7,093 nucleotides of DNA, taken from contig JAQBNX010000867.1 of NCBI GenBank assembly GCA_028288385.1, positions 1 to 7,093 on the forward strand, given 5' to 3'. Numbering within the stretch: position 1 is the first letter of the stretch; the number at the start of each line of letters is the position of its first letter. This document shows, one piece after another, positions 1-6,049 of this stretch. Under the pieces are notes generated by a model that was not told the origin of the DNA, did no database searches, and saw only the letters and a program-made list of their open reading frames with translations. The stretch is from Spirosoma sp. (lineage in GTDB: Bacteria > Bacteroidota > Bacteroidia > Cytophagales > Spirosomataceae). A program made the position numbers and the translations under genes.

Positions 1-444
1 ACCGGGTCCTGGCGAATTTTTTTCTTGGGGTGCATGTCCCGCCCTGTCCGACCCGGTTTTTCACTTCGCGTGATGAAGCAGTGAACTGGCTTATGGCTGG
101 CTCCTGAGTGCTGGAACGCCGCTGTGCGGGCCAGCCGGTTCCTGACCTCGGCGGGAACCGGCGGTGCTGGACCCTGGTGTTCTGGCCGCTTGAATATTCC
201 CGGTAGAGGGGCTGGCAGCCTTGTTGGTCCTCGGGTTCGCTGACCGACTGGTTCGGCTCACGCGGGTTGGCGCTCCTGCACTTCGAGCGGAGGCCGGCAC
301 CAGATGGAAAATTGTTGCCGGGAAGGTTAGGAATCCTGACGTGAAGACACTCCGATTCAGGATGCACCTGGGGCAGCAGCCGGTACTGCGAAGGGGTTCT
401 GCAGGGATCCGGACTGCCCGTTGTGGGATGGGCGTTTGCATCAT
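1..444. other. Gene-poor upstream region with two inverted repeats
   Basis: I see no convincing gene here; the open frames on both strands lack recognisable protein character and are probably shadows or chance. Two inverted repeats stand out. ACCGGGTC at 1-8 is complementary to GACCCGGT at 50-57, which runs into a five-T tract (57-61); this could be an intrinsic terminator for a gene to the left, but the 41-base loop is long. GCCGGTTCC at 134-142 pairs perfectly with GGAACCGGC at 154-162 around an 11-base loop; it has no T tract on either side, so it is not an obvious terminator. The promoter of the downstream GGDEF-EAL gene should lie in the last 200 bases, but I could not pick a -35/-10 pair with confidence. 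Confidence 0.4.
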
Positions 445-1983
445 ATGAGCCCGGAGGAAGATACTCAGGACCCGCGTCTGCAGCAGTTGGTGGACGGTGT
501 TGTCCGGTTGGCCGCCGGTGAGCTGAACGCACGCATCGAACCTTCCGGACGCCGGGATGACATCGATGCCGTGATCACGGGTGTCAACCTGCTGGCGGAG
601 GAACTTGAGTATATTCACTCCGATATGGAACAGCGTGTTGCCGACCGTACGGCCATGTTGCGGCGGACGCAGGCGGGGCTGGAACAGATGGCCAAAACGG
701 ATGCTCTGACCGGGCTTGCTAACAGGACCTTGCTTTACGAGTGGATCCGGGAGGCAACCCTGGCCACAGCCGGCGACGGCACGTCCCCGGCTGTGCTGGT
801 GCTGGATCTGGATTCCTTCAAGGTCATCAATGACACGCTGGGCCATGGTGCCGGTGACGCCGTGCTGGTGGAGGTCGCCCGTCGTCTCCGGTCCGCAGTC
901 AGGGCCTCCGATACGGTGGCCCGGCTCGGAGGAGACGAGTTTGCTGTTGTCATTACCGAGTCGGCGGATGAGGAGGTCCTGCACATCGCGCGCCGGGTTT
1001 CAGAGCGGCTGCAGGAAGGTGTGCAGATCGGAACCGACACGGTGTGGGCGATGGCCAGCATCGGGGTTTGCATCGGCACGCCTGGGTATCCGGCCGAGGC
1101 GCTCATGCGCGATGCCGACATTGCCATGTATCAGGCGAAGGCCCAGGGACGGAACAACGTCCAACTGTTCCAACCCGAGATGCTTGACGCCGTCCGGGAA
1201 CGTTCTCGCACAACAGCGGAACTGCGCCGCGCTGTTGCCGGGGGTGAACTGGAACTGCAGTATCAGCCCGTGATCGAGCTGGCCTCGGGCAGGGTAACGG
1301 CCCTCGAAGCCCTTCTTCGATGGCACCACCCCGTGCAGGGAACCATCATGCCCGACAGCTTCATTCAGATCGCTGAGGAAACGGGCCTGATCCTCGAGCT
1401 GGGACGGTGGGTCCTGCATGAAGCAATCAGACAAATGAGCGCCTGGCACAATGCTGCCCCGGACCTGGCGGACTTCCGGCTGCACGTCAACCTCTCCGCC
1501 GTCGAACTGCTCCGAAGTGACCTGCTGGAAGATGTCAGGGATACCCTGACCGCGCACGGGGTGGATCCGCAGCGCCTGGTTATGGAGATCACCGAAACGG
1601 TGCTGATGTCCAGGGGAACAGCCGAAGAGCAGGTACTGGGCAGGCTTCGGGACCTGGGCGTGGGCCTGCAGATTGATGACTTTGGTACCGGATATTCGTC
1701 CATCAGCTATCTTCGGTCACTTCCCGCGGACACGGTGAACGTCGATCATTCCCTGATCCGGGACATATGTTCGGATCCGCAGCAACAGAGGTTTGTCGCC
1801 GCCATTCTGCAGCTCATTTCCTCTGCGGGGCTGCAAGCCATAGTTGAAGGCATTGAAACGGGCGAGCAGGCAGCCCAGTTGCAGGCCATGGGCTACCTCT
1901 ACGGGCAAGGCTATTACTACGGTCGGCCGGTGCCGGCCGGGGAGGTACTGGACCGGCTCCGGGTTCCCCTGTCGCCTCGGTAG
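445..1983 (+). CDS. GGDEF-EAL dual-domain cyclic di-GMP enzyme, cytosolic
   Basis: Predicted to make and/or degrade the second messenger c-di-GMP in the cytoplasm. Numbered from the ATG at 445 (512 aa): residues 12-55 resemble a HAMP-like segment (VRLAAGELNARIEPSG), 55-84 look coiled-coil, the GGDEF domain spans about 85-240 and the EAL domain about 262-505. The cyclase signature GGDEF is intact at 162-166, and an RxxD inhibitory site (RASD, 153-156) lies exactly five residues upstream, so product inhibition is expected. In the EAL half, E288 of the EAL motif, N349, E381, D411-D412, E468 and Q488 match the metal and catalytic positions of the family. The lysine of the usual KID motif is replaced by asparagine (N432, in VNVD), which may weaken phosphodiesterase activity. 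No transmembrane segment is present, unlike many such proteins. An in-frame TTG at 421 would add eight residues; neither start has a strong ribosome binding site. Domain identity is very secure; the direction of net activity is inferred. Confidence 0.95.
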   Translation: MSPEEDTQDPRLQQLVDGVVRLAAGELNARIEPSGRRDDIDAVITGVNLLAEELEYIHSDMEQRVADRTAMLRRTQAGLEQMAKTDALTGLANRTLLYEWIREATLATAGDGTSPAVLVLDLDSFKVINDTLGHGAGDAVLVEVARRLRSAVRASDTVARLGGDEFAVVITESADEEVLHIARRVSERLQEGVQIGTDTVWAMASIGVCIGTPGYPAEALMRDADIAMYQAKAQGRNNVQLFQPEMLDAVRERSRTTAELRRAVAGGELELQYQPVIELASGRVTALEALLRWHHPVQGTIMPDSFIQIAEETGLILELGRWVLHEAIRQMSAWHNAAPDLADFRLHVNLSAVELLRSDLLEDVRDTLTAHGVDPQRLVMEITETVLMSRGTAEEQVLGRLRDLGVGLQIDDFGTGYSSISYLRSLPADTVNVDHSLIRDICSDPQQQRFVAAILQLISSAGLQAIVEGIETGEQAAQLQAMGYLYGQGYYYGRPVPAGEVLDRLRVPLSPR

Positions 1984-1993
1984 AGTGGGCGCC

Positions 1994-2780
1994 ATGTCAA
2001 AGCTTTGGGAACAGATGCTCCTTGTCCCGACAGTGGCGCGCCTGGCTGCCGGGGCACCGAGAAACCCGCACACCGCGTGGGAGGGATACTGGCGGGGGAT
2101 CCGCGCCACCGGCCGTTTTAGGGATGTGCTGTGGGACGCAGGATCCGAGACCGAGCAGGCACAGTACTCCGACATCGTTGTCGCCCATTTCGATCCGGCC
2201 CTTCCGGTGATCGACGTGGGGTGCGGCAACGGAACACACGCCCGCTGGCTTGCCGGCCTTTTTCCCCGTGCTCGGCATCGATGTGGCTGCCGGCGCGGTC
2301 GCAAGAGCGAAAAGGGAAGCTGAAGAGATACCCAACGCCAGTTTCATGGTCATGGATGCGACGAAGGCAGGAGCGGGAGATTACTTGCTGGAGCGGATGG
2401 GGCCAGCCAACGTTTTTGTCCGCGGAGTTTCTCACGTCCTGAAGCCCGGCAAGCAGGCATGCCTTGCTGCCAACCTCCGCACCGTTATAGGGAACAGCGG
2501 GAGGGTGTTCCTGGCCGAAACCAACTTCCGGGGTAACAGCCTCGCCTATCTGGATCACCTGGGCGCCACCAGGCAAAGCGTCCCCGGCCAATTGCAGCGC
2601 GCCCTGAAAAACCTTCCCCGCCCCGGCCACTTCGGCGCCAGGGAACGCCACCGCATCTTCACCGCCCCCCCTGGCAGCTGATCAAGGACGGGCATATGAA
2701 CATCGAGGTGGTACCCATGAAATCCCCGGGGGTTCCCGCAACACGTTCCTGGTTATTTCGCTGTACTGGCCCGCCCCTGA
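1994..2780 (+). pseudogene. Class I SAM-dependent methyltransferase, broken by three frame changes
   Basis: The gene starts at an ATG ten bases after the GGDEF-EAL stop. The first segment (about 90 codons) carries the SAM-binding motif I, VIDVGCGNGT, at residues 72-81. At the T5C4 run (2259-2267) the frame must move on by one base to continue as VLGIDVAAGAVARAKREA, the motif post-I with its acidic residue. That frame holds the core down to the C7 run (2665-2671), where it would end at a TGA (2679-2681). Switching frame there gives WQLIKDGHMNIEVVPMKSPGVP, and a third switch around 2724-2738 gives QHVPGYFAVLARP and a TGA at 2778-2780. The reconstructed product would be about 262 aa, normal for this fold. 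Two switches fall at homopolymer runs and the third is close to C4/G5 runs, so sequencing error is a real alternative to gene decay. The substrate is unknown. The frame reconstruction is my reading, based on protein character rather than on an alignment. Confidence 0.8.
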
Positions 2781-2970
2781 CACCACGGCAGCCGTGCGGA
2801 TCGGCGGTTGTGGACCTGCACTCCGGATCTCTCCACCGGTCGTAGGGATTGAGTGGGGCTGGTCCATCGTGGGGGAACCGCGCGGAGCAGGCATCTGATG
2901 TACTGCCCGGCCGGACGAAGCCGCGGTCCGTTCCGTTACGTGCCGTCAGCCCTCCAAGGTGAAGCGTTAC
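2781..2970. other. No gene seen; non-coding or decayed
   Basis: Between the end of the methyltransferase remnant and the minus-strand ORF I find no start with a ribosome binding site and no frame with coding character. Short open frames on both strands have mixed, atypical codon use. No T-tract hairpin marks the end of the methyltransferase gene. Confidence 0.4.
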
Positions 2971-3366
2971 TCACCATGGAGGTGGGCGATGGGGCCAGCA
3001 AGGACGGTGTGAACCTGAGCGGTAAGCAACCGGGGATGATCTGACCTCGCCTGCCGGATGTACGGACCCGTCCGCATGGAGGGGGCTGCGTGGGTATCCG
3101 GATGATGCTGTTGATGCCTGGTCCTGGCGGGACGCATCGCGGATGGAGAAGGTGCCCGCGTTGTAGATACCGGCGTTGATCCACCCTCCGTTTCCCTCGA
3201 GTTCGATACGGAAGTTGGAGTCTTCCATGAAGGGTCTGACATGGTCGTGGATCGCCGCGCGGAGCTCACCTTCGGTCGTGGCCGGAATGGTGAGGTCCGG
3301 GATCCGGTCGTTCCTTCTGATTCTCGGGAAAATGACGACCACTCCCGGTGGGCCTGCATCGTTCAT
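2971..3366 (-). CDS. Small hypothetical protein, C-terminal part doubtful
   Basis: I do not recognise a characterised family. From the ATG at 3366-3364, the first 75 or so of 131 codons look truly coding: codons end mostly in G/C and the protein is balanced (for example FPRIRRNDRIPDLTIPATT, then HDHVRPFMEDSNFRIELEG, then GWINAGIYNAGTFSIRDA). It resembles small uncharacterised actinobacterial proteins, from memory only. Beyond FSIRDA (about 3140 and lower) the translation turns serine/proline/histidine-rich and loses coding character, so the natural C-terminus was probably near there and has been lost by a frameshift or stop mutation. Its ATG overlaps the TGA of the upstream minus-strand ORF as ATGA, suggesting translational coupling. 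It may be a functional small gene, a decaying one, or chance. Confidence 0.4.
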   Translation of the reverse strand: MNDAGPPGVVVIFPRIRRNDRIPDLTIPATTEGELRAAIHDHVRPFMEDSNFRIELEGNGGWINAGIYNAGTFSIRDASRQDQASTASSGYPRSPLHADGSVHPAGEVRSSPVAYRSGSHRPCWPHRPPPW

Positions 3367-3572
3367 GACCCGTGCCGCCTCTCAGCGGAGGCCTGTCCGT
3401 ATCGCCGGCATCGACCTTCCGCACCTTCACGCGGTATTCGGAGGGACGGGCTATCCCTGGGGGGCAACAGCCAATAGGTGTGTCTAGCTGGGGATCCGGT
3501 CGTTGTGGACCGCTGCGCCCGCGCCACATCCTTCTCTGCGGCACGGGCCCGTTCTTTGATGTCCGTGGACAT
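3363..3572 (-). pseudogene. Small hypothetical ORF, possibly frameshifted
   Basis: No recognised family. Reading from the ATG at 3572-3570, the first 30 residues (charged, MSTDIKERARAAEKDVAR...) look like a genuine helical N-terminus. About ten bases upstream on the same strand is a purine-rich GGAGAGACGGG stretch that may serve as a ribosome binding site. After about residue 40 the frame becomes arginine/proline-rich, while the neighbouring frame begins to look coding (EYRVKVRKVDAGDTDRP, around 3392-3440). This suggests a single frame change near 3440-3452. In the annotated frame it ends in TGA overlapping the next ATG. Together with the following ORF it may be a small two-gene operon in decay. 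Confidence is limited because both pieces are short. Confidence 0.27.
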
Positions 3573-3630
3573 GACAGTTCCCGTCTCTCCGGCAACGCTG
3601 ACGGTGCGGGTGGGGCAAGGGCGGGGCCGA

Positions 3631-3744
3631 CGGTGGTGGGGTGCTCCGGTCTCAGAGAGCGCACCACCGCCGGCTGTCGCAAGGCGTGCACAGGAGGACC
3701 AGTGGCGGCTGGGGGGCGTCCGGTCTCAGGGGACGCACCGCCAC
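3631..3744. repeat. Tandem imperfect hairpins with an identical loop core
   Basis: Two inverted-repeat units share the direct repeat TCCGGTCTCAG (3645-3655 and 3719-3729, 74 bases apart). Unit 1: CGGTGGTG 3631-3638 pairs with CACCACCG 3662-3669, and GCTC 3643-3646 pairs with GAGC 3657-3660. Unit 2: GTGGCGG 3702-3708 pairs with CCGCCAC 3738-3744, and GCGTCC 3716-3721 pairs with GGACGC 3731-3736. Both have the same plan on the plus strand: outer stem, a G-rich bulge on the left arm only, inner stem, and a loop containing GGTCTCAG. Stems differ in sequence but keep pairing while the loop core is identical, which is the pattern expected of a structured RNA or a protein-recognised DNA hairpin. The units lie upstream of the minus-strand ORF starting at 3572, so an mRNA leader on that strand is one option. 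An AGGAGG sits between the units (3692-3697) on the plus strand. I match it to no known riboswitch class. Confidence 0.6.
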
Positions 3745-3796
3745 CGACCCGTTCCCTGTGTCGTTTCATGTGACAGCACCTACTGTGGCGGGCTGA

Positions 3797-3841
3797 GCTT
3801 AAGTTTCGGGCCGGTTGCCGCTTAAGGTTTGCCTAATCAAC
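3797..3841. promoter_or_regulatory. DtxR/IdeR-like iron box with adjacent GCTTAAG direct repeat
   Basis: Bases 3823-3841 read TAAGGTTTGCCTAATCAAC. They match the DtxR/IdeR consensus TWAGGTTAGSCTAACCTWA at 15 of 19 positions by my count, including the central GGTT.GCCTAA. Iron-loaded DtxR-family repressors bind such sites to shut off siderophore and iron-uptake genes. Overlapping it is a direct repeat of GCTTAAG (3797-3803 and 3820-3826, 23 bases apart), roughly two helical turns, which could be a second regulator's site. No intact iron gene follows on either strand, so the box may be a relic of a lost promoter or a chance match. Confidence 0.35.
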
Positions 3842-4414
3842 CCCGGAATGACGATCACCACGTCCACACGGCTCCACCTCTGCCGGTGCCGCACCGCCGC
3901 GTACCGTTGACGATGGAAGCTGAGCCATTGTGACGACCACTGGATTCGCCGCCCCCGACAGGGTTCACTTTTTGACCGTCGCTGACACCGCGGCGGGACC
4001 GCCGGCAACCCACGGAGATCCGGGCATTGCTCGTACCTCACCCGACGATGTCCCTGCAGTGTTGATAACATTCGCACCGCCGCGGTCAGCCTGCTGATGT
4101 GGGCCGGGGCGGGGGGCTCCCACCTCCTCCGGATCTTGAGGAATGGTGGAGCGATCCGTTGATGTCCCGCCTGGCGGCGTCCGCAGGGCATGAAAGCCCA
4201 CGTCGGCGTCCGGTCACTGCTTCAGTGCCCGACCGGCCCGCACGTTCCGTCCACCACGCGGCCCGTTGGTGTGGAACCCGGATCGACGGGACGTGGGGCT
4301 GGTGGTGTCCGTGTTTCCCATTTCTTGGATTCCCCCCAACGCCTGGTCAAGGCCTGCCCAATAGTGGGGCAGTTCTTTACGTGGGCCGGGGAAATCTTCA
4401 GAATGCGGTGAATT
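3842..4414. other. Long stretch without a supported gene
   Basis: Several short open frames exist on both strands but none is convincing. The most protein-like is a 55-codon frame at 3930-4097 on the plus strand, with a GTG start and GGAAG ten bases upstream. Its opening residues PDRVHFLTVADTAA recall the start of excisionase/BldC-type winged-helix proteins, but the DNA-recognition part does not follow. Another plus-strand frame (4190-4411, 73 codons) has fair third-position GC but no recognisable content and no well-spaced ribosome binding site. I read the stretch as decayed sequence plus the upstream control region of the glycosyltransferase operon. Confidence 0.4.
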
Positions 4415-4493
4415 CTTAACCGAAGGTCAGGGCGGACCTTCAGTAAGGGTTAAGGCCGGCTGTTCAGGATGGGAACCAATCCAACCGAACAGC
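4415..4493 (+). promoter_or_regulatory. Double inverted-repeat leader before the glycosyltransferase
   Basis: First element: CTTAACC 4415-4421 plus GAAGGTC 4422-4428, a six-base loop, GACCTTC 4435-4441, a six-base bulge (4442-4447), then GGTTAAG 4448-4454. This gives a 14-bp stem with perfect pairing on both sides of the bulge. Second element: GCTGTTC 4459-4465 pairs with GAACAGC 4487-4493, enclosing GGAT 4467-4470 and ATCC 4479-4482. The second hairpin ends five bases before the GGAG ribosome binding site, so folding could affect translation initiation. There is no T tract after either, so they are not plain terminators. They may be RNA attenuator elements or dimer operators; TTAACC...GGTTAA could suit an OmpR-type regulator such as the one encoded downstream. 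Confidence 0.55.
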
Positions 4494-4497
4494 AAAC

Positions 4498-4501
4498 GGA
4501 G
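4498..4501 (+). promoter_or_regulatory. Ribosome binding site deciding the GTG start at 4509
   Basis: GGAG lies seven bases before the GTG at 4509-4511, ideal spacing. An ATG at 4504-4506 is only two bases from it and is followed by AAG and TGA, so it cannot start the glycosyltransferase. Confidence 0.75.
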
Positions 4502-4508
4502 ACATGAA

Positions 4509-5933
4509 GTGACTGCACTTATCCAGGACCGAACGGAGTCCGACTACCTGTCGGTCCTCCCCCAACAAAAGCAGGGCCACGGGACGGACCGGGCGACCAT
4601 CGCCTGCGTCATCCCGGCGTACAACGAAGAGGACACCATCGCGGAGGTCCTCCAGGCCCTGCTGAAGCAGACCCGCCTGCCCGATGTCATCCACGTCGTG
4701 GTGAACAACTCCACCGATGAAACCTTCTACGTCGCCCGCGAATTCGCCGGACCCCACGAAAGGGTTTATCAGGACACGACGTACCGGACCGAGGTGTTCA
4801 TCCACGACATCGGGTCCAACAAGGACAAGAAGGTCGGTGCCCTGAATTATGGGTTCGCCCAGGTCTGCGATGACTATGACTACTTCCTCGGTGTCGATGG
4901 TGACACGGTCGCTGACCGGCACGCCGTGGAGCATTTGGAAGAGGAGATCCTCAGCGACCCCCGGATCGGCGGCATTTCCGCGATCTATACCGTAGCCGAA
5001 CCCCAGAAGCGGGGTTTCACGGCGAAGTTCCTCACCGCCGGGCAACGTGCCCAGTTCGCCGCGTTCAACATGGATAACCTGCTGCGCGGACGGAACATGG
5101 CCGTCCTGGGCGGCCAGTGTTCCCTGCTGTCGATGGAGGCGCTGAAAAACGTCATGGTCGATAACCGGCAGTCCACCCCGTGGGTGAAGGACTCCGAGGT
5201 GGAGGATTCCCTCCTGTCGCTGCAGATCAAGAACATCGGGTACGCCACGAAGATTTCCGCCCGGGCCCGCGCCTCCGTCGGCGGCATGGACACGCTGCGT
5301 GCCCTCGACGGGCAGCAGGTCAAATGGAACTACGGCGCGATCGACCTGATGTGGCCCGGCCAGCGCAGCAACACCCCCGGTCAGCCTTTCCACCCGAACC
5401 TGAGGCTGCGGTGGAGCGAAAACGCCTCCATGGTCATCAACATCCTGACCCGCGTGTCCTTCATCATGCTGCTGGCCGCGTCCCTGAGCATCCACGCGTA
5501 CGTGTTTTACCCGGTGTGGCTGATCCCCCCGCTGGTCGCCGTGATCCTGAACCTCCGCATCGCTCTGTCCATCCAGGGCAAAACGGGCAAGGACATCGCG
5601 TTCGCGCTCCTGGCGCTGCCCGCGGAAATCTATCTGTGGCTGCGGATGGGCCACTTCGTGCGCGCCTGGTCGAAGTTCTTCACCAGCACCCAGACCGATA
5701 ACTGGGCCGCCCAGGCCCGGGCCGAACGCGGTTCCGGCAGCGCGTACCTGATGCCCGCGGTGGTGTTCCTCGTCGTCGGGGCGGGCATGATCTACGCCTG
5801 GCTGCAGCTTCCCGTCGACCTGCAGTCCGGGATCCTGTCGATCGGCTGGCCCGTCCTGTACATCACGACCATGGTCCAGACCACGTTCATGCTCCGCAAA
5901 ACCCTCCGCAGCCACCGCGGGTTCCACGTATGA
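4509..5933 (+). CDS. Membrane-bound processive family 2 glycosyltransferase (polysaccharide synthase-like)
   Basis: Predicted to polymerise a sugar from a nucleotide-sugar donor at the cytoplasmic face and move the chain through its membrane segments, like cellulose, hyaluronan and poly-N-acetylglucosamine synthases. The 474-aa product has a soluble N-terminus, then the GT-A catalytic domain from about residue 30: IACVIPAYNEEDT (31-43), the D130-G-D132 metal site in VDGDT, acidic ED pair E232-D233 (in SEVEDS), and Q269-Q-V-K-W273, the QxxRW acceptor/processivity motif with lysine for arginine. About four or five membrane segments follow, near 308-330, 331-355, 362-384, 412-434 and 441-462. 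No N-terminal membrane helix and no C-terminal PilZ domain are visible, so direct c-di-GMP control as in BcsA is not supported. The GTG start is fixed by GGAG seven bases upstream. The product sugar cannot be told from sequence alone. It is the first gene of a cluster with a lipoprotein and a response regulator, following a structured leader. Confidence 0.92.
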   Translation: MTALIQDRTESDYLSVLPQQKQGHGTDRATIACVIPAYNEEDTIAEVLQALLKQTRLPDVIHVVVNNSTDETFYVAREFAGPHERVYQDTTYRTEVFIHDIGSNKDKKVGALNYGFAQVCDDYDYFLGVDGDTVADRHAVEHLEEEILSDPRIGGISAIYTVAEPQKRGFTAKFLTAGQRAQFAAFNMDNLLRGRNMAVLGGQCSLLSMEALKNVMVDNRQSTPWVKDSEVEDSLLSLQIKNIGYATKISARARASVGGMDTLRALDGQQVKWNYGAIDLMWPGQRSNTPGQPFHPNLRLRWSENASMVINILTRVSFIMLLAASLSIHAYVFYPVWLIPPLVAVILNLRIALSIQGKTGKDIAFALLALPAEIYLWLRMGHFVRAWSKFFTSTQTDNWAAQARAERGSGSAYLMPAVVFLVVGAGMIYAWLQLPVDLQSGILSIGWPVLYITTMVQTTFMLRKTLRSHRGFHV

Positions 5934-5992
5934 GCCCGGCGAGGCACCGGCGCAGCCGACAGGAAACACGACGCCACCGCACCCACCAGTCT

Positions 5993-6017
5993 CCCGGGAC
6001 CACCGGCACCTCCCGGG
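5993..6017 (+). repeat. GC hairpin between glycosyltransferase and lipoprotein genes
   Basis: CCCGGGA at 5993-5999 pairs with TCCCGGG at 6011-6017 around an 11-base loop. Each arm contains the palindrome CCCGGG, and the pair is also a near direct repeat (CTCCCGGG..ACC). There is no T tract. It might stabilise the upstream mRNA or tune expression of the lipoprotein relative to the synthase, or simply be part of the long-start coding option of the next gene. Confidence 0.35.
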
Positions 6018-6049
6018 GACCGGCCCTGCATTCCATCAAGGACATCACC

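Noticed and set aside
1..35. Minus-strand ATG at 35-33 followed by HPKKKIRQDP, possibly a gene running off the left edge
   Set aside because: Only eleven codons are visible and no good ribosome binding site precedes it; it cannot be distinguished from chance.
91..984. 297-codon minus-strand open frame overlapping the GGDEF-EAL gene
   Set aside because: Most of it is the mirror of the GGDEF coding sequence and the rest is Ser/Arg/Pro-rich low-complexity sequence with no recognisable domain.
3636..3744. Resemblance of the hairpin loop (CTGAGACC on the minus strand) to the CUGAGA of the TPP riboswitch
   Set aside because: The rest of the TPP consensus is absent and the motif is repeated in two independent hairpins, which does not fit that riboswitch.
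4504..4512. Two-codon ORF ATG-AAG-TGA overlapping the glycosyltransferase GTG
   Set aside because: The GGAG is only two bases from this ATG, too close for efficient initiation; most likely accidental.
4464..5969. 501-codon open frame antisense to the glycosyltransferase gene
   Set aside because: It is a high-GC shadow frame: composition is Gly/Asp/Gln/Arg-rich without motifs, while the plus strand has all GT2 motifs.
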